A stretch of DNA of 11,228 nt from Acidobacteriota bacterium. Lineage in GTDB: Bacteria > Acidobacteriota > Terriglobia > Terriglobales > Acidobacteriaceae. Every line of letters starts with the position of its first letter. Position 1 is the first letter of the stretch. The notes under the pieces were generated by a model, which did no database searches, had not been told where the DNA came from, and was given only the letters and a program-made list of their open reading frames with translations. The stretch spans positions 1-11,228 of the forward strand of contig QIAW01000361.1 of the NCBI GenBank assembly GCA_003225655.1, written 5' to 3'. Below are positions 1 to 7,031 of the stretch, one piece after another. The position numbers and the translations under genes were made by a program.

Positions 1-158
1 TTCTTGTTTGTCCAACCCAAACCTAAAATAGACATAGAAAAAGTGATATCAAAGTCTGAGGCCCCAGCCATTCCGCGGCATCATTAGTTCGGGCATTCAA
101 GAATGCGAAACGCTAAACACCCAGAGGTCTTTGAAAACTTATGAAAATAGTATTCAGA

Positions 159-188
159 TCCGTGTGGGTCCGCGTTGGTCCGTGGCGA
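159..188 (+). repeat. Three tandem 10-base units (TCCGYGTKGG-like)
   Basis: Three consecutive 10-base units start with TCCG: TCCGTGTGGG (159-168), TCCGCGTTGG (169-178) and TCCGTGGCGA (179-188). The third is more degenerate. There is no sign of coding function. It may be a decayed tandem repeat inside a dispersed intergenic element. Confidence 0.5.
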
Positions 189-211
189 AAAGAGTTTGCT
201 TTTCTCAGGAG

Positions 212-237
212 CTTATAGCAATTCCACAATTACTGTA
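212..237 (+). repeat. 26-base dispersed element, copy 1
   Basis: The stretch starts CTTATAGC and ends TGTA. It matches 10137-10162 at 21 of 26 positions with no gap and in the same orientation. The 3' part, extended to position 240 (CCACAATTACTGTATCC, 224-240), recurs exactly at 480-496. Both full copies lie in non-coding DNA. A dispersed intergenic element is the simplest reading. Confidence 0.5.
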
Positions 238-240
238 TCC

Positions 241-298
241 TTTCAGGCCCGCGTTGAGATGCAAAAACAAATGGGCTTTCAGCCCCGGTGCTGCGCGG
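241..298 (+). repeat. 58-base element, copy A
   Basis: It begins TTTCAGGCCCGCGTT and ends GCTGCGCGG. Compared with 530-586, about 50 of 58 positions agree with one single-base gap. It contains the small dyad GGGCT-TTC-AGCCC (273-285), which is degraded in the other copy. It directly follows a 17-base exact repeat (224-240). No transposase or attachment site is associated. It is probably a non-autonomous or REP-like dispersed repeat, but that is inference. Confidence 0.55.
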
Positions 299-479
299 AT
301 ACGCCAATTCTGGATTTGCTCTAGAACTGCCCAGCTAGGCCCGCCCTGGTATTCGATTTTCCTCAATAAATACGCGGGTCAAACGTGTTTTTAGGGCGCT
401 CGACCCCTAGCTGCAAGGGGGGTAGGGGGTAACTCCTTGGGTACGGACCGGGAACATCCCTGACAGATCAGACCGGGGG

Positions 480-586
480 CCACAATTACTGTATCCGCCA
501 CCGTGGAAGAGCGGGCCTTTCAAGTGTCCTTTCAAGCCCGCGTTCAGATGCAAAACAAAATGGGCTTCAACCCCGGTGCCGCCCGG
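480..586 (+). repeat. Dispersed element, copy B, with internal insertion
   Basis: This copy consists of the 17-base exact repeat (480-496, identical to 224-240) and the 57-base body (530-586, about 86% like 241-298). Between them lie 33 extra bases (497-529) that are absent from copy A. Those bases contain one of two direct CCTTTCAAG repeats (516-524; the other is 528-536). The copy ends two bases before the stop codon of the decaheme cytochrome gene. Confidence 0.55.
511..541 (-). terminator. Possible stem-loop downstream of the operon
   Basis: GCGGGC (511-516) and GCCCGC (536-541) form a perfect 6-base stem with a 19-base loop, about 47 bases past the stop of the last operon gene. No T-run follows on the minus strand, so this is not a canonical intrinsic terminator. 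The stem also belongs to the repeated element, so termination is a weak guess. Confidence 0.25.
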
Positions 587-587
587 C

Positions 588-2000
588 TTATTTTGCGCTC
601 GCTGCCGCGGTCTCGCCCGTCTGCAGAGGCGCAATCCCGGTCAACTCCTCGATCGTATACCTGCTGTGAAAGCGCGTGCGCTGCTTCCAGTTGTGGTACG
701 CGTGGCACAAGAAACAACCGTTCTCTGCCTTTCCCGCCTTTGCGGGATTCCCATTGTGGCAACTCTGGCAGGTCTTAATGCTGGGTATCAGTATCTCAGA
801 ACTCCTTTGGCTGGCCGGAGCGTACGTATGACACGATTCGCAAGCAACTACGGTGTGAGCTTCATGGCTGAAGATCGCGTTCGGCAGCCAGCGCGTCGGC
901 AACACCGACGGCTTGACGCCCGGAAGGGCGTTCGCGGCTGCGCCGGGAACAAATTCAAGTTGATGACATTTCTGGCAGGTTTCATGCCACAGCAACTGTT
1001 CGGTCTCGGCAACGCGTTGCTGCACCCACTCGCTGGAATTCTTCGGCGTCGCGGAGGGCAATAGCATCATCCCGGGAATCCTGTGATTCAAAGACTGCGG
1101 CTTGCGGATGGCCTCGGGATGCTGGTCGATGTAGTCCTGAAATTGCTGCACCACAAAAGTATGGACGACCTCGGGCGCTTTATGAGGGAACGGCTGAGTC
1201 AAGCGCTCATCAAACTGCAGCACGTGGCAAGAAGCGCAATGTCTTTCGTAGGTGACGGGTCCCATCAGTTCTCGTCTCATCCCTATGCGGAGGGTTTCGC
1301 CGGAATCGGTGGGAGCTGCGACTCGTTGCAAGCCCGCTTCTCCATATTTCCAGGGACCAGCAGTTTCGGATTCGGGCCGGTGACAATCATCGCACTCCAA
1401 CTTCGCTCGTCCCGAAGGCGACATGATGCTTTCGCGCAGATGAGTGGCATGGTTGAAAGCAATCGTAATGGATGCTGTAGCCGTAGCAGGATGGCGCAAG
1501 GGAGCAAATTCCGGATGGTTGCGGTTGAACCCGCGAATGTTGGTCACGAAACGTGAGTGCCCGCCGCTCGTCTGGAGGTCGCGGTGACATTGTACGCATT
1601 GCGTGTCCTGTACGTGCGATAGCCGAACCAGGCCCTGATGCTCTACGTGACAGGAGGCGCAAGAAGGAGTAAAGAGCTGGCTGGCCTGATGTGCCGGAGC
1701 CTGATGACAGCTCAGGCAGACTTCGTCGGTGACCGTTTTCTTGAAGCCCGCCATCCTGACGCCGCTGACCAAGGCCGTGTGGCACAGGCTACACTCGTCG
1801 GCAAAGAAGGCATGCGCGGAAGACAATGGCCCCTTGCTGTAAATGGTCTGCGTCTTTCTGCCTACGCTTCCAAGCCAGAGCAGAGCAACCACGGGAACGG
1901 CCAGACCAAGAAGTAAACGCCAGAAGCGGAAGGAAGTAAAACGCTTAAAGTAGTTCAGGTCATGGCGCATGCCCAACGTTTTTGCGGTTCTTTTTCGCAC
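588..2000 (-). CDS. Membrane-anchored decaheme c-type cytochrome
   Basis: The 470-residue product has one N-terminal hydrophobic segment (about 26-46) preceded by basic residues, so it is probably anchored in the inner membrane with the rest in the periplasm. Ten CxxCH heme c motifs are visible, with first cysteines at residues 70, 95, 114, 135, 203, 255, 342, 387, 411 and 429. Many other histidines (for example 63, 121, 184, 187, 379, 382) could be distal ligands. Spacing resembles the cytochrome c3/c7-like multiheme families, with two heme-rich ends (four motifs in 70-139, three in 387-433) and a sparser middle. The start is GTG with a weak ribosome site. An ATG ten codons downstream is an alternative and keeps the anchor. 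It is the last gene of the operon, 11 bases after the membrane cytochrome b gene, so it is the likely periplasmic electron acceptor of that complex. Its own electron acceptor is unknown. Confidence 0.92.
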   Translation of the reverse strand: MRKRTAKTLGMRHDLNYFKRFTSFRFWRLLLGLAVPVVALLWLGSVGRKTQTIYSKGPLSSAHAFFADECSLCHTALVSGVRMAGFKKTVTDEVCLSCHQAPAHQASQLFTPSCASCHVEHQGLVRLSHVQDTQCVQCHRDLQTSGGHSRFVTNIRGFNRNHPEFAPLRHPATATASITIAFNHATHLRESIMSPSGRAKLECDDCHRPESETAGPWKYGEAGLQRVAAPTDSGETLRIGMRRELMGPVTYERHCASCHVLQFDERLTQPFPHKAPEVVHTFVVQQFQDYIDQHPEAIRKPQSLNHRIPGMMLLPSATPKNSSEWVQQRVAETEQLLWHETCQKCHQLEFVPGAAANALPGVKPSVLPTRWLPNAIFSHEAHTVVACESCHTYAPASQRSSEILIPSIKTCQSCHNGNPAKAGKAENGCFLCHAYHNWKQRTRFHSRYTIEELTGIAPLQTGETAAASAK

Positions 2001-2011
2001 AGGTCGTTATT

Positions 2012-2914
2012 TCAGCTATAGCGTAGAGCCATGACCGCATGAATCGCGCCCAGAATAATCAGCAAGTAAGACAATGGAATATGCACCAGAAGCCAGCCTT
2101 GAAGCAGGCGGTGCAGGCGCGACTGGCGGTCGAGATCGCGCTTTTCTTCACAAATATTCTCCAGATCAGCAATCACCGGCCACACCGACTCCGGGGTCAC
2201 GGTGCGTAATTGCGCGAACACGGCCTTTGACGTGTTGCGATTAGCCATCCGGTGGCGGTAGGCGCCGCGCTGCGTGAGATACGGCTGGATGGTTTGCTCG
2301 TACACCTCTCGCAATCTGCCCGCGGATTGATCGCTGAGCCTGACTAATGTTGACGCCGTGGTGATGACGCCCGAAGTGCGGGATATGGGCACGAGCAACC
2401 CATATTCGTTTTTCTTCTCGGCAAGAGAGCTCATCAAATCATCGGCTTCTTTCAGGATCTGTCCCTGCACCCGGTCAATTTGGTTATAGATCGTTTCCAG
2501 AGGTACACGATCGGTCATGATCCCGGGCATGTAGTGCTGCACCGCAGCGCCCACCAGGCCGCTGGCCACGACAAAAGAAAAAATCCACATCAGAGCGCGG
2601 CTGAGGCCGTTGCCCATACTGAAAGCGGAATGAAAAAGAATGAGAGGGTAGCTTAGAAGTCCCAGCCAGAGATGTCCTCGCATCCAGGTTTGCGCACGTC
2701 CTATGCGCCAGATGGGAAATTTCTTGCGCAGGCTGAGTAACACGGCAAACATCATCAGGGCGTAACCTGCTGTGCCATACAGCAAGCCGGGAACGCTGCT
2801 GCCGGAAGGACTGCTGCGGGACCACAGAGCGTAAGGCAGGTAGGCTAGCGCGGCCAGCAAGAATAGCGCCCCGGTCCAGAGGGCCCAAATACGATGTGTG
2901 CGATCAATGCGCAA
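2012..2914 (-). CDS. Five-helix membrane protein, probable di-heme cytochrome b
   Basis: The 300-residue product has predicted membrane helices at about 10-31, 41-62, 81-100, 106-127 and 270-296. Four histidines sit in helices 3 and 5: H81 and H95, H278 and H292, both pairs 14 residues apart. That geometry fits two stacked b hemes, as in ferric-reductase/NOX-type domains. By the positive-inside rule the basic N-terminus, the loop at 63-79 and the large charged loop at 128-265 are cytoplasmic, and the C-terminus is periplasmic. This puts one heme near each face. The start is TTG, with AGAGGAAGA at 2924-2932 (minus strand) as ribosome site. An in-frame TGA two codons upstream excludes an earlier start. 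It lies between the Fe-S wiring protein and the decaheme cytochrome, as expected for a trans-membrane electron conduit. No flavin- or NAD-binding domain is present. I do not recognise a named family, and quinone binding cannot be judged. Confidence 0.82.
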   Translation of the reverse strand: MRIDRTHRIWALWTGALFLLAALAYLPYALWSRSSPSGSSVPGLLYGTAGYALMMFAVLLSLRKKFPIWRIGRAQTWMRGHLWLGLLSYPLILFHSAFSMGNGLSRALMWIFSFVVASGLVGAAVQHYMPGIMTDRVPLETIYNQIDRVQGQILKEADDLMSSLAEKKNEYGLLVPISRTSGVITTASTLVRLSDQSAGRLREVYEQTIQPYLTQRGAYRHRMANRNTSKAVFAQLRTVTPESVWPVIADLENICEEKRDLDRQSRLHRLLQGWLLVHIPLSYLLIILGAIHAVMALRYS

Positions 2915-2940
2915 GTTTCAAAGTCTTCCTCTGCTGGGTC

Positions 2941-5121
2941 TTATCCCTTGATCATGCGGCCGAAAAACTCTGCCGGCTCGACGCGATGAGCGGCGTCGTG
3001 TGGGCAGGCGTAAACGCAACTGGGCTCCGGATAGTCGTTGCACAAGTTGCAACTGGTTGCCTTGCGCACGACTCTCGCCTTCTTTGCGTTTTCCTGTCCT
3101 GCAGCCAGTTGAGCGATCTCGTCGCTGACCGGGCCATCTACGCTGAAATTCTGCAAATTAATGTTCCCGTAAGGACAATTGTTGGCACACACGCCGCATC
3201 CGATGCACCAGTCTTCAATAATCACCTCCAGCGAATTCTGGCGGCGGATGGCGCCGACCGGACAACCGACCATGCATAGCGGGTCGCGGCAGTGACGGCA
3301 GGAGGTCGCGATCAGGTAGCGGTCGAGGCGCAAGCCGTCGCGAATCAGCCGGGTAACACCGCCATGGGCATCGGCGCAGGCAGTCACGCACTGGTCGCAA
3401 CGCGTGCAGCGGTCCAGGTCGAGCACCAGCAAGTTCCGCGCTTCCATCAGACCCTGGCGCAGGAATTCATCCACGGGAACGTTGCTGACCTGCTTAAAAC
3501 GGGCCTGATTTTCGCGCAAACGCTCCGTGCTGATGGCTTCCAGGCGGCCACGAATCTCAGGAAACTGCCGCAACATCTCCGTGAAGTCTGCGGTGGTGAT
3601 GCGGACCACCTCCACGTGATCCAGGGCCGAGCAGGTCGCCGTACGTTTGCCTCCGCCCAGCAGTCCAACTTCACCGAAGTAGTTTCCTTTGGAAAGATAA
3701 GCAAGCACCAGCTCGCCGCCGGGATACTGCTCGCTCACCTTGACGAACCCGATGCGGACGAGATAGAAGGCATCGGCAAGATCTCCTTGGTGAAATATGA
3801 TCTCGCCGGGCGCGTAGCGCACCAGTTCTACCTTTTGGCGCAGATCGTCAATAAACTCATGAGTCAAAACAGATAAGATAGGAACGCTGCGCAGATGGGT
3901 CTCGAGCGCGCGCAGGCGGTAGTCGCTTTCCAGTTTGGCCCTGAAGGTTTTGTTCTTCTGCAACACGTCCAGCACATTGCGCAACATCTCCAGGACCACG
4001 CAGGTAGTAGCGGCGCGGGCCGTGGCCGAACGGGGATAAAAACTCATACAGGTCATCTCGCCAAAAAGGTCGCCCGCGCCAAGCTGGGCGACGGGATGAT
4101 CGTAGGAAAGCTCGACCGGGGCATCAATCGAGATATAGTCGCGAGAGAAATTTTCGTCGGGGCGAGGCTGCTCCCGCCGGCCTACCAGTTTGTTCTGCAA
4201 GATGTTGAGCAGGTTGCTGGTGCCCTTTTGCGTATTAACGTGTGCCCTCGGGCTGGAGATGAAAATATCGATTTGTCCTTCCAGGATGTAAAAAGCGGTG
4301 GAACCATAATCGCCTTCACGGAAGAGCAGCTCTCCCTTCTTGACCGTGCGCATGGATACTGAACCGCGATTGAGTTCGAGAAAGGTCCCGGAAACGCCCT
4401 GGAAAACTGGGAGCTTCAAAAGTTCTTCCGTTTCGCAGGAAAAACCGGATTCAAGTTTTTGTCCGGCAGCAACCTTGTTGGTAAGCGCTCCTGTCGGGCA
4501 AGACACCATGCACTCTCCGCACGAGACGCAGGTGGAGCCGCCCATGGGGTCATCCAAATCAAAGGCGATTCCCGCGTCATAGCCCTTGCCTTGGCGCGCG
4601 ATCACGAAGTTATGCCGCAAGTCGGCGCAGGCCCTCACACAGCGGTCACACAGGATACAGGCGGCGTGGTCCACCAAAATGGTGAGGGATGAATCGTCCT
4701 GTCCACGGGTGACTTCGCGACGCGGATACCGCGTCTCCGATGCGCCATATTGGCTGGCCAGGCGTTCCAATTCGCAGTCGCCGGTGTGCTGCTGGCGAAC
4801 GCAAGGCACGGGATGATCGGCCATCATCAGGTCGAGCAGGGTCTTGCGTGCCGCCAACACCTCATCGGTCTGGGTTTTCACCAGCATGCCGGGATCAACC
4901 TGCCGGATGCAGGCTGCGGCGTAGGCACGTGCGCCCACATCCACAACGCACATGCGGCATACGCCAACGGGAGTTTCATTCTGCTGATGGCAGAGGACAG
5001 GAATCTCAATGCCATTCATACGGGCGGCGTCAAAGACGGTTGTTCCGGCAGGAACCTTGATGGTTTGCCCATCAATGGTGAGTTCGACCGTCGAAGAAGA
5101 AGAGGCCACTGGATGGCTCAT
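2941..5121 (-). CDS. Multi-cluster Fe-S protein with two embedded cyclic-nucleotide-binding domains
   Basis: The 726-residue protein has no signal peptide or membrane segment, so it is probably cytoplasmic. Residues 12-80 form a [2Fe-2S] ferredoxin domain (C44, C55, C58, C71) as in NuoG, HoxU and HydA. At 103-116 lies the NuoG His-Cys3 region (H103, C107, C116), but the expected second cysteine is Q110. Two [4Fe-4S] motifs follow (C155/158/161/165 and C198/201/204/208). Two CNB domains come next, about 245-395 and 414-535. Each has a phosphate-binding-cassette signature: FGE at 353 with R364, and FGE at 482 with R493. The first has a roughly 50-residue insert (about 290-341). The C-terminus carries four more [4Fe-4S] motifs in DmsB/HybA order (C572/575/578/582, C608/611/616/620, C639/642/645/649, C691/694/702/706). 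No molybdopterin or H-cluster domain is present, so it looks like an electron wire, not a catalytic subunit. Its ATG overlaps the stop of the upstream gene (ATGA), implying translational coupling. Confidence 0.93.
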   Translation of the reverse strand: MSHPVASSSSTVELTIDGQTIKVPAGTTVFDAARMNGIEIPVLCHQQNETPVGVCRMCVVDVGARAYAAACIRQVDPGMLVKTQTDEVLAARKTLLDLMMADHPVPCVRQQHTGDCELERLASQYGASETRYPRREVTRGQDDSSLTILVDHAACILCDRCVRACADLRHNFVIARQGKGYDAGIAFDLDDPMGGSTCVSCGECMVSCPTGALTNKVAAGQKLESGFSCETEELLKLPVFQGVSGTFLELNRGSVSMRTVKKGELLFREGDYGSTAFYILEGQIDIFISSPRAHVNTQKGTSNLLNILQNKLVGRREQPRPDENFSRDYISIDAPVELSYDHPVAQLGAGDLFGEMTCMSFYPRSATARAATTCVVLEMLRNVLDVLQKNKTFRAKLESDYRLRALETHLRSVPILSVLTHEFIDDLRQKVELVRYAPGEIIFHQGDLADAFYLVRIGFVKVSEQYPGGELVLAYLSKGNYFGEVGLLGGGKRTATCSALDHVEVVRITTADFTEMLRQFPEIRGRLEAISTERLRENQARFKQVSNVPVDEFLRQGLMEARNLLVLDLDRCTRCDQCVTACADAHGGVTRLIRDGLRLDRYLIATSCRHCRDPLCMVGCPVGAIRRQNSLEVIIEDWCIGCGVCANNCPYGNINLQNFSVDGPVSDEIAQLAAGQENAKKARVVRKATSCNLCNDYPEPSCVYACPHDAAHRVEPAEFFGRMIKG

Positions 5122-6842
5122 GTTCTATCCCGCTTAAAACAAACACCCGCCGGGCAACGCCGGTTTGACAAGTGTTCTTCAACCTCTGCCCGGAAGTGCT
5201 TGAGCACCGATTGGATCGGCGCCGGCAGAAACTGTCCCAGTCCACAAATGGAAGCTTGCCTGAGCGCGTGTGAGAGTTCTTCCACGAGAGGCATGTCGGA
5301 CGGCTTGTAATTGCCCCGCGTCCATCCCTCCAGGATTTCGACCATCTTCTGCGATCCCAGGCGGCAGGGCACACATTTTCCGCAGGATTCATTGCGGTAG
5401 AAACGTACGGCATTGAGCGCCATATCGAGCATGCACCGGCCTTCGGCGCAAACCACAATCGCAGATGAGCCCACCATGGAGCCCGCCTTGTTCATGGTTT
5501 GCCAATCCATGGGGAGATCAGCCATCGAAGCCGGCAAATATCCGGAAGAAGGTCCTGAGGGAGCAAACCCGAACAACTTGCGTCCGCTTATCACGCCGCC
5601 GCCGTATTGGTTGATCAGCTCGGAGTATTTTATTCCCATGGGAACTTCATAAATACCGGGCTTTTCGACATCTCCGCTGACGCCGGCAAACTTCAACCCG
5701 GTGAACCCGTTGGCCCCGTGAGAGTTGAACCAATCCGCGCCTCTAGTGGCAATGGCTGCGGCAAAGGCCAGGGTTTCAACGTTGTTGATGACCGTGGGTT
5801 TCCCCCACAAGCCGGCGGCAGCCATGAAAGGGGGTTTACTGCGCGGCTCGGCTCGCTTGCCTTCGATGGCTTCCAGCAACGCCGTCTCTTCGCCACAGAT
5901 ATACCCGCCTGGGCTCACGAAGAGAGTGATTTCAAATGAGAGCTCCGTACCTAGAATGTTTTTTCCCAGGAACCCATTCTGGTAGGCGCGGCTGAGCTCC
6001 CCCCGGATGATATCCTCCTGCTCCTGATACTCATGGCGGATATAGAAGTACCCTCGCCTGGCGCCCGTACACAAGCCGGCCAGAACCATTCCCTCGATGA
6101 CGAGATGAGGCAATTGGGTAAGAATGAAGCGGTCTTTGATCGTTCCTGGCTCGCTCTCGTCGGCATTGCAGATGATATATTTTTCCGGCGACGTGGAATT
6201 GCGCACCGACTCCCACTTCTGATTCGTGGGATATCCGGCGCCACCCATGCCGCGCAATCCCGCCGCTTTGATCTTTGCCAGAAGTCCGGGCCAGTCGCGC
6301 GATCGCACGAATTCTTTCAACGCCGAGTATGGTCTCTCGCCCTCGTAGGGGTCGCTCGCCAGAGACATTTCGCGCAGACGATAGATTGATGCCCGAGGGG
6401 CAACGCCGCCAATGGTTTGTACGACAGAGGAAACGGCCTCATCCGGCGAGAGCCCATCGTAGTACCGATCATTGATTACAAACGAAGGCGCATGGTCGCA
6501 GCGCCCCACACAGGAGACGTTGCGGATGGTCAAGTCCTCCTCAGACATGCCTTGGAACCTCTGTTCCAGCTTCTGTTGTAAGGCCGGAGCCCCGCGCAGA
6601 TGGCAGCTCATGTCATCGCATATCTTTACCGTGACTTTGGCGGGACGCTGAAGATAAAAGTGGGGATAATAACTTGCGATTGCATGAACGTCGCGCAGGG
6701 CCAGGCCTCGGCCGGTCGCGATTCGCTTTAACTCGTCAGCCGGAAGGTATTCAAACTTCCGTTGAACCTCTTTGAGCTCCTCGAATATGCCATCCGTCTT
6801 ATGCTCAACGGGTAGCACCTTGAAAGGGGCGGGCGCAGACAC
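5118..6842 (-). CDS. NuoE-NuoF fusion, NADH-oxidising diaphorase subunit
   Basis: The 574-residue protein joins a thioredoxin-like NuoE domain (about 15-145, [2Fe-2S] ligands C75, C80, C111, C115) to a NuoF domain. The NuoF part shows the FMN-site loop LRGMGGAGYPTNQKW (196-210), the NADH-site motif NADESEPGTIKDR (226-238), the YICGEETALLEAIEG motif and the C-terminal [4Fe-4S] ligands C487, C490, C493 and C533. The E-F order matches HoxF and NAD-linked formate dehydrogenase beta subunits. It should take two electrons from NADH to FMN and release them one at a time to Fe-S clusters. Alternatively it could run in reverse and make NADH. The start is GTG with a good ribosome site (AAGAGGAG, 6852-6859 minus strand, 9 bases away). 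An in-frame TAG eight codons upstream excludes a longer form. It is the first gene of the operon. The complex I core membrane subunits are absent from the window, so it is not part of a standard nuo operon here. Confidence 0.93.
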   Translation of the reverse strand: MSAPAPFKVLPVEHKTDGIFEELKEVQRKFEYLPADELKRIATGRGLALRDVHAIASYYPHFYLQRPAKVTVKICDDMSCHLRGAPALQQKLEQRFQGMSEEDLTIRNVSCVGRCDHAPSFVINDRYYDGLSPDEAVSSVVQTIGGVAPRASIYRLREMSLASDPYEGERPYSALKEFVRSRDWPGLLAKIKAAGLRGMGGAGYPTNQKWESVRNSTSPEKYIICNADESEPGTIKDRFILTQLPHLVIEGMVLAGLCTGARRGYFYIRHEYQEQEDIIRGELSRAYQNGFLGKNILGTELSFEITLFVSPGGYICGEETALLEAIEGKRAEPRSKPPFMAAAGLWGKPTVINNVETLAFAAAIATRGADWFNSHGANGFTGLKFAGVSGDVEKPGIYEVPMGIKYSELINQYGGGVISGRKLFGFAPSGPSSGYLPASMADLPMDWQTMNKAGSMVGSSAIVVCAEGRCMLDMALNAVRFYRNESCGKCVPCRLGSQKMVEILEGWTRGNYKPSDMPLVEELSHALRQASICGLGQFLPAPIQSVLKHFRAEVEEHLSNRRCPAGVCFKRDRT

Positions 6843-7031
6843 GATGGACCACTCCTCTTGAATCTAGCCAAGCTGTTTGAACCACTTAAGGATGCAGTGG
6901 GCGGACTATAACAGACAATATAGGCTTTCGTCCACCGAACAATCGCCTGATTGTTCCTGGCCTGTATTCTGATGTTGCGTTTTAAAGGGACACAAGGTAG
7001 AAAGTACAGTTCCAACCAATCGAGGAAAACG
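6843..7031. promoter_or_regulatory. Divergent promoter region of the operon and the c554-like gene
   Basis: These 189 bases separate two divergent genes and should hold both promoters. An AT-rich core, CTATA-N8-TATAG (6906-6923), offers -10-like hexamers on both strands: TATAAC on plus at 6907-6912; TATAGT (6905-6910) and TATATT (6917-6922) on minus. No convincing -35 box at 17 bases was found, so promoter positions are tentative. CCACT-N9-AGTGG (6882-6900) is a second weak dyad. A stronger dyad is listed separately. Confidence 0.45.
6937..6956. promoter_or_regulatory. Perfect 8-4-8 dyad, candidate operator
   Basis: GAACAATC (6937-6944) and GATTGTTC (6949-6956) are exact inverted copies around the spacer GCCT. 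The dyad lies between the two divergent genes, next to the AT-rich promoter core, where a dimeric regulator could control both directions. It does not match the CRP (TGTGA-N6-TCACA) or FNR (TTGAT-N4-ATCAA) consensus. The regulator is unknown and no regulator gene lies in the window. Confidence 0.5.

Larger units (their letters stand above)
1..587. other. Non-coding region with degenerate repeats
   Basis: No convincing gene is visible in these 587 bases. Short open frames here (for example 131-394 plus and 407-634 minus) have no recognisable domain and lie over repeated DNA. The stretch holds a three-unit 10-base tandem repeat (159-188), a 26-base element also found near 10137, a 58-base element present twice (241-298 and 530-586), a small CCCCT/AGGGG hairpin (404-420, 7-base loop), and a 6-base-stem inverted repeat (511-541) just downstream of the decaheme cytochrome gene. 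The G-rich run at 416-429 is low-complexity. This looks like an intergenic region built from dispersed, decayed repeats. Confidence 0.6.

Noticed and set aside
131..394. Plus-strand frame of 87 codons
   Set aside because: It covers repeated non-coding DNA (tandem units and the 58-base element), has no ribosome site or domain, and looks spurious.
404..420. CCCCT/AGGGG hairpin as an intrinsic terminator
   Set aside because: The stem is only five bases with no following T-run, and it sits in G-rich low-complexity DNA.
3292..4816. Several plus-strand frames of 76-194 codons
   Set aside because: All are shadows of the 726-residue Fe-S/CNB gene, whose cysteine and CNB motifs prove the minus frame.
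2941..6842. Reading genes 1 and 2 as part of a standard complex I, [FeFe] hydrogenase or NAD-linked formate dehydrogenase
   Set aside because: There is no NuoG molybdopterin-like domain, no H-cluster cysteine motifs, no formate dehydrogenase catalytic subunit and no Nuo membrane subunits in the window.
6951..7031. TTG start giving 27 extra residues on the c554-like cytochrome
   Set aside because: There is no ribosome site, the TTG is inside the candidate operator, and the extension would bury the signal peptide. ATG 7032 has GAGGA at proper spacing.
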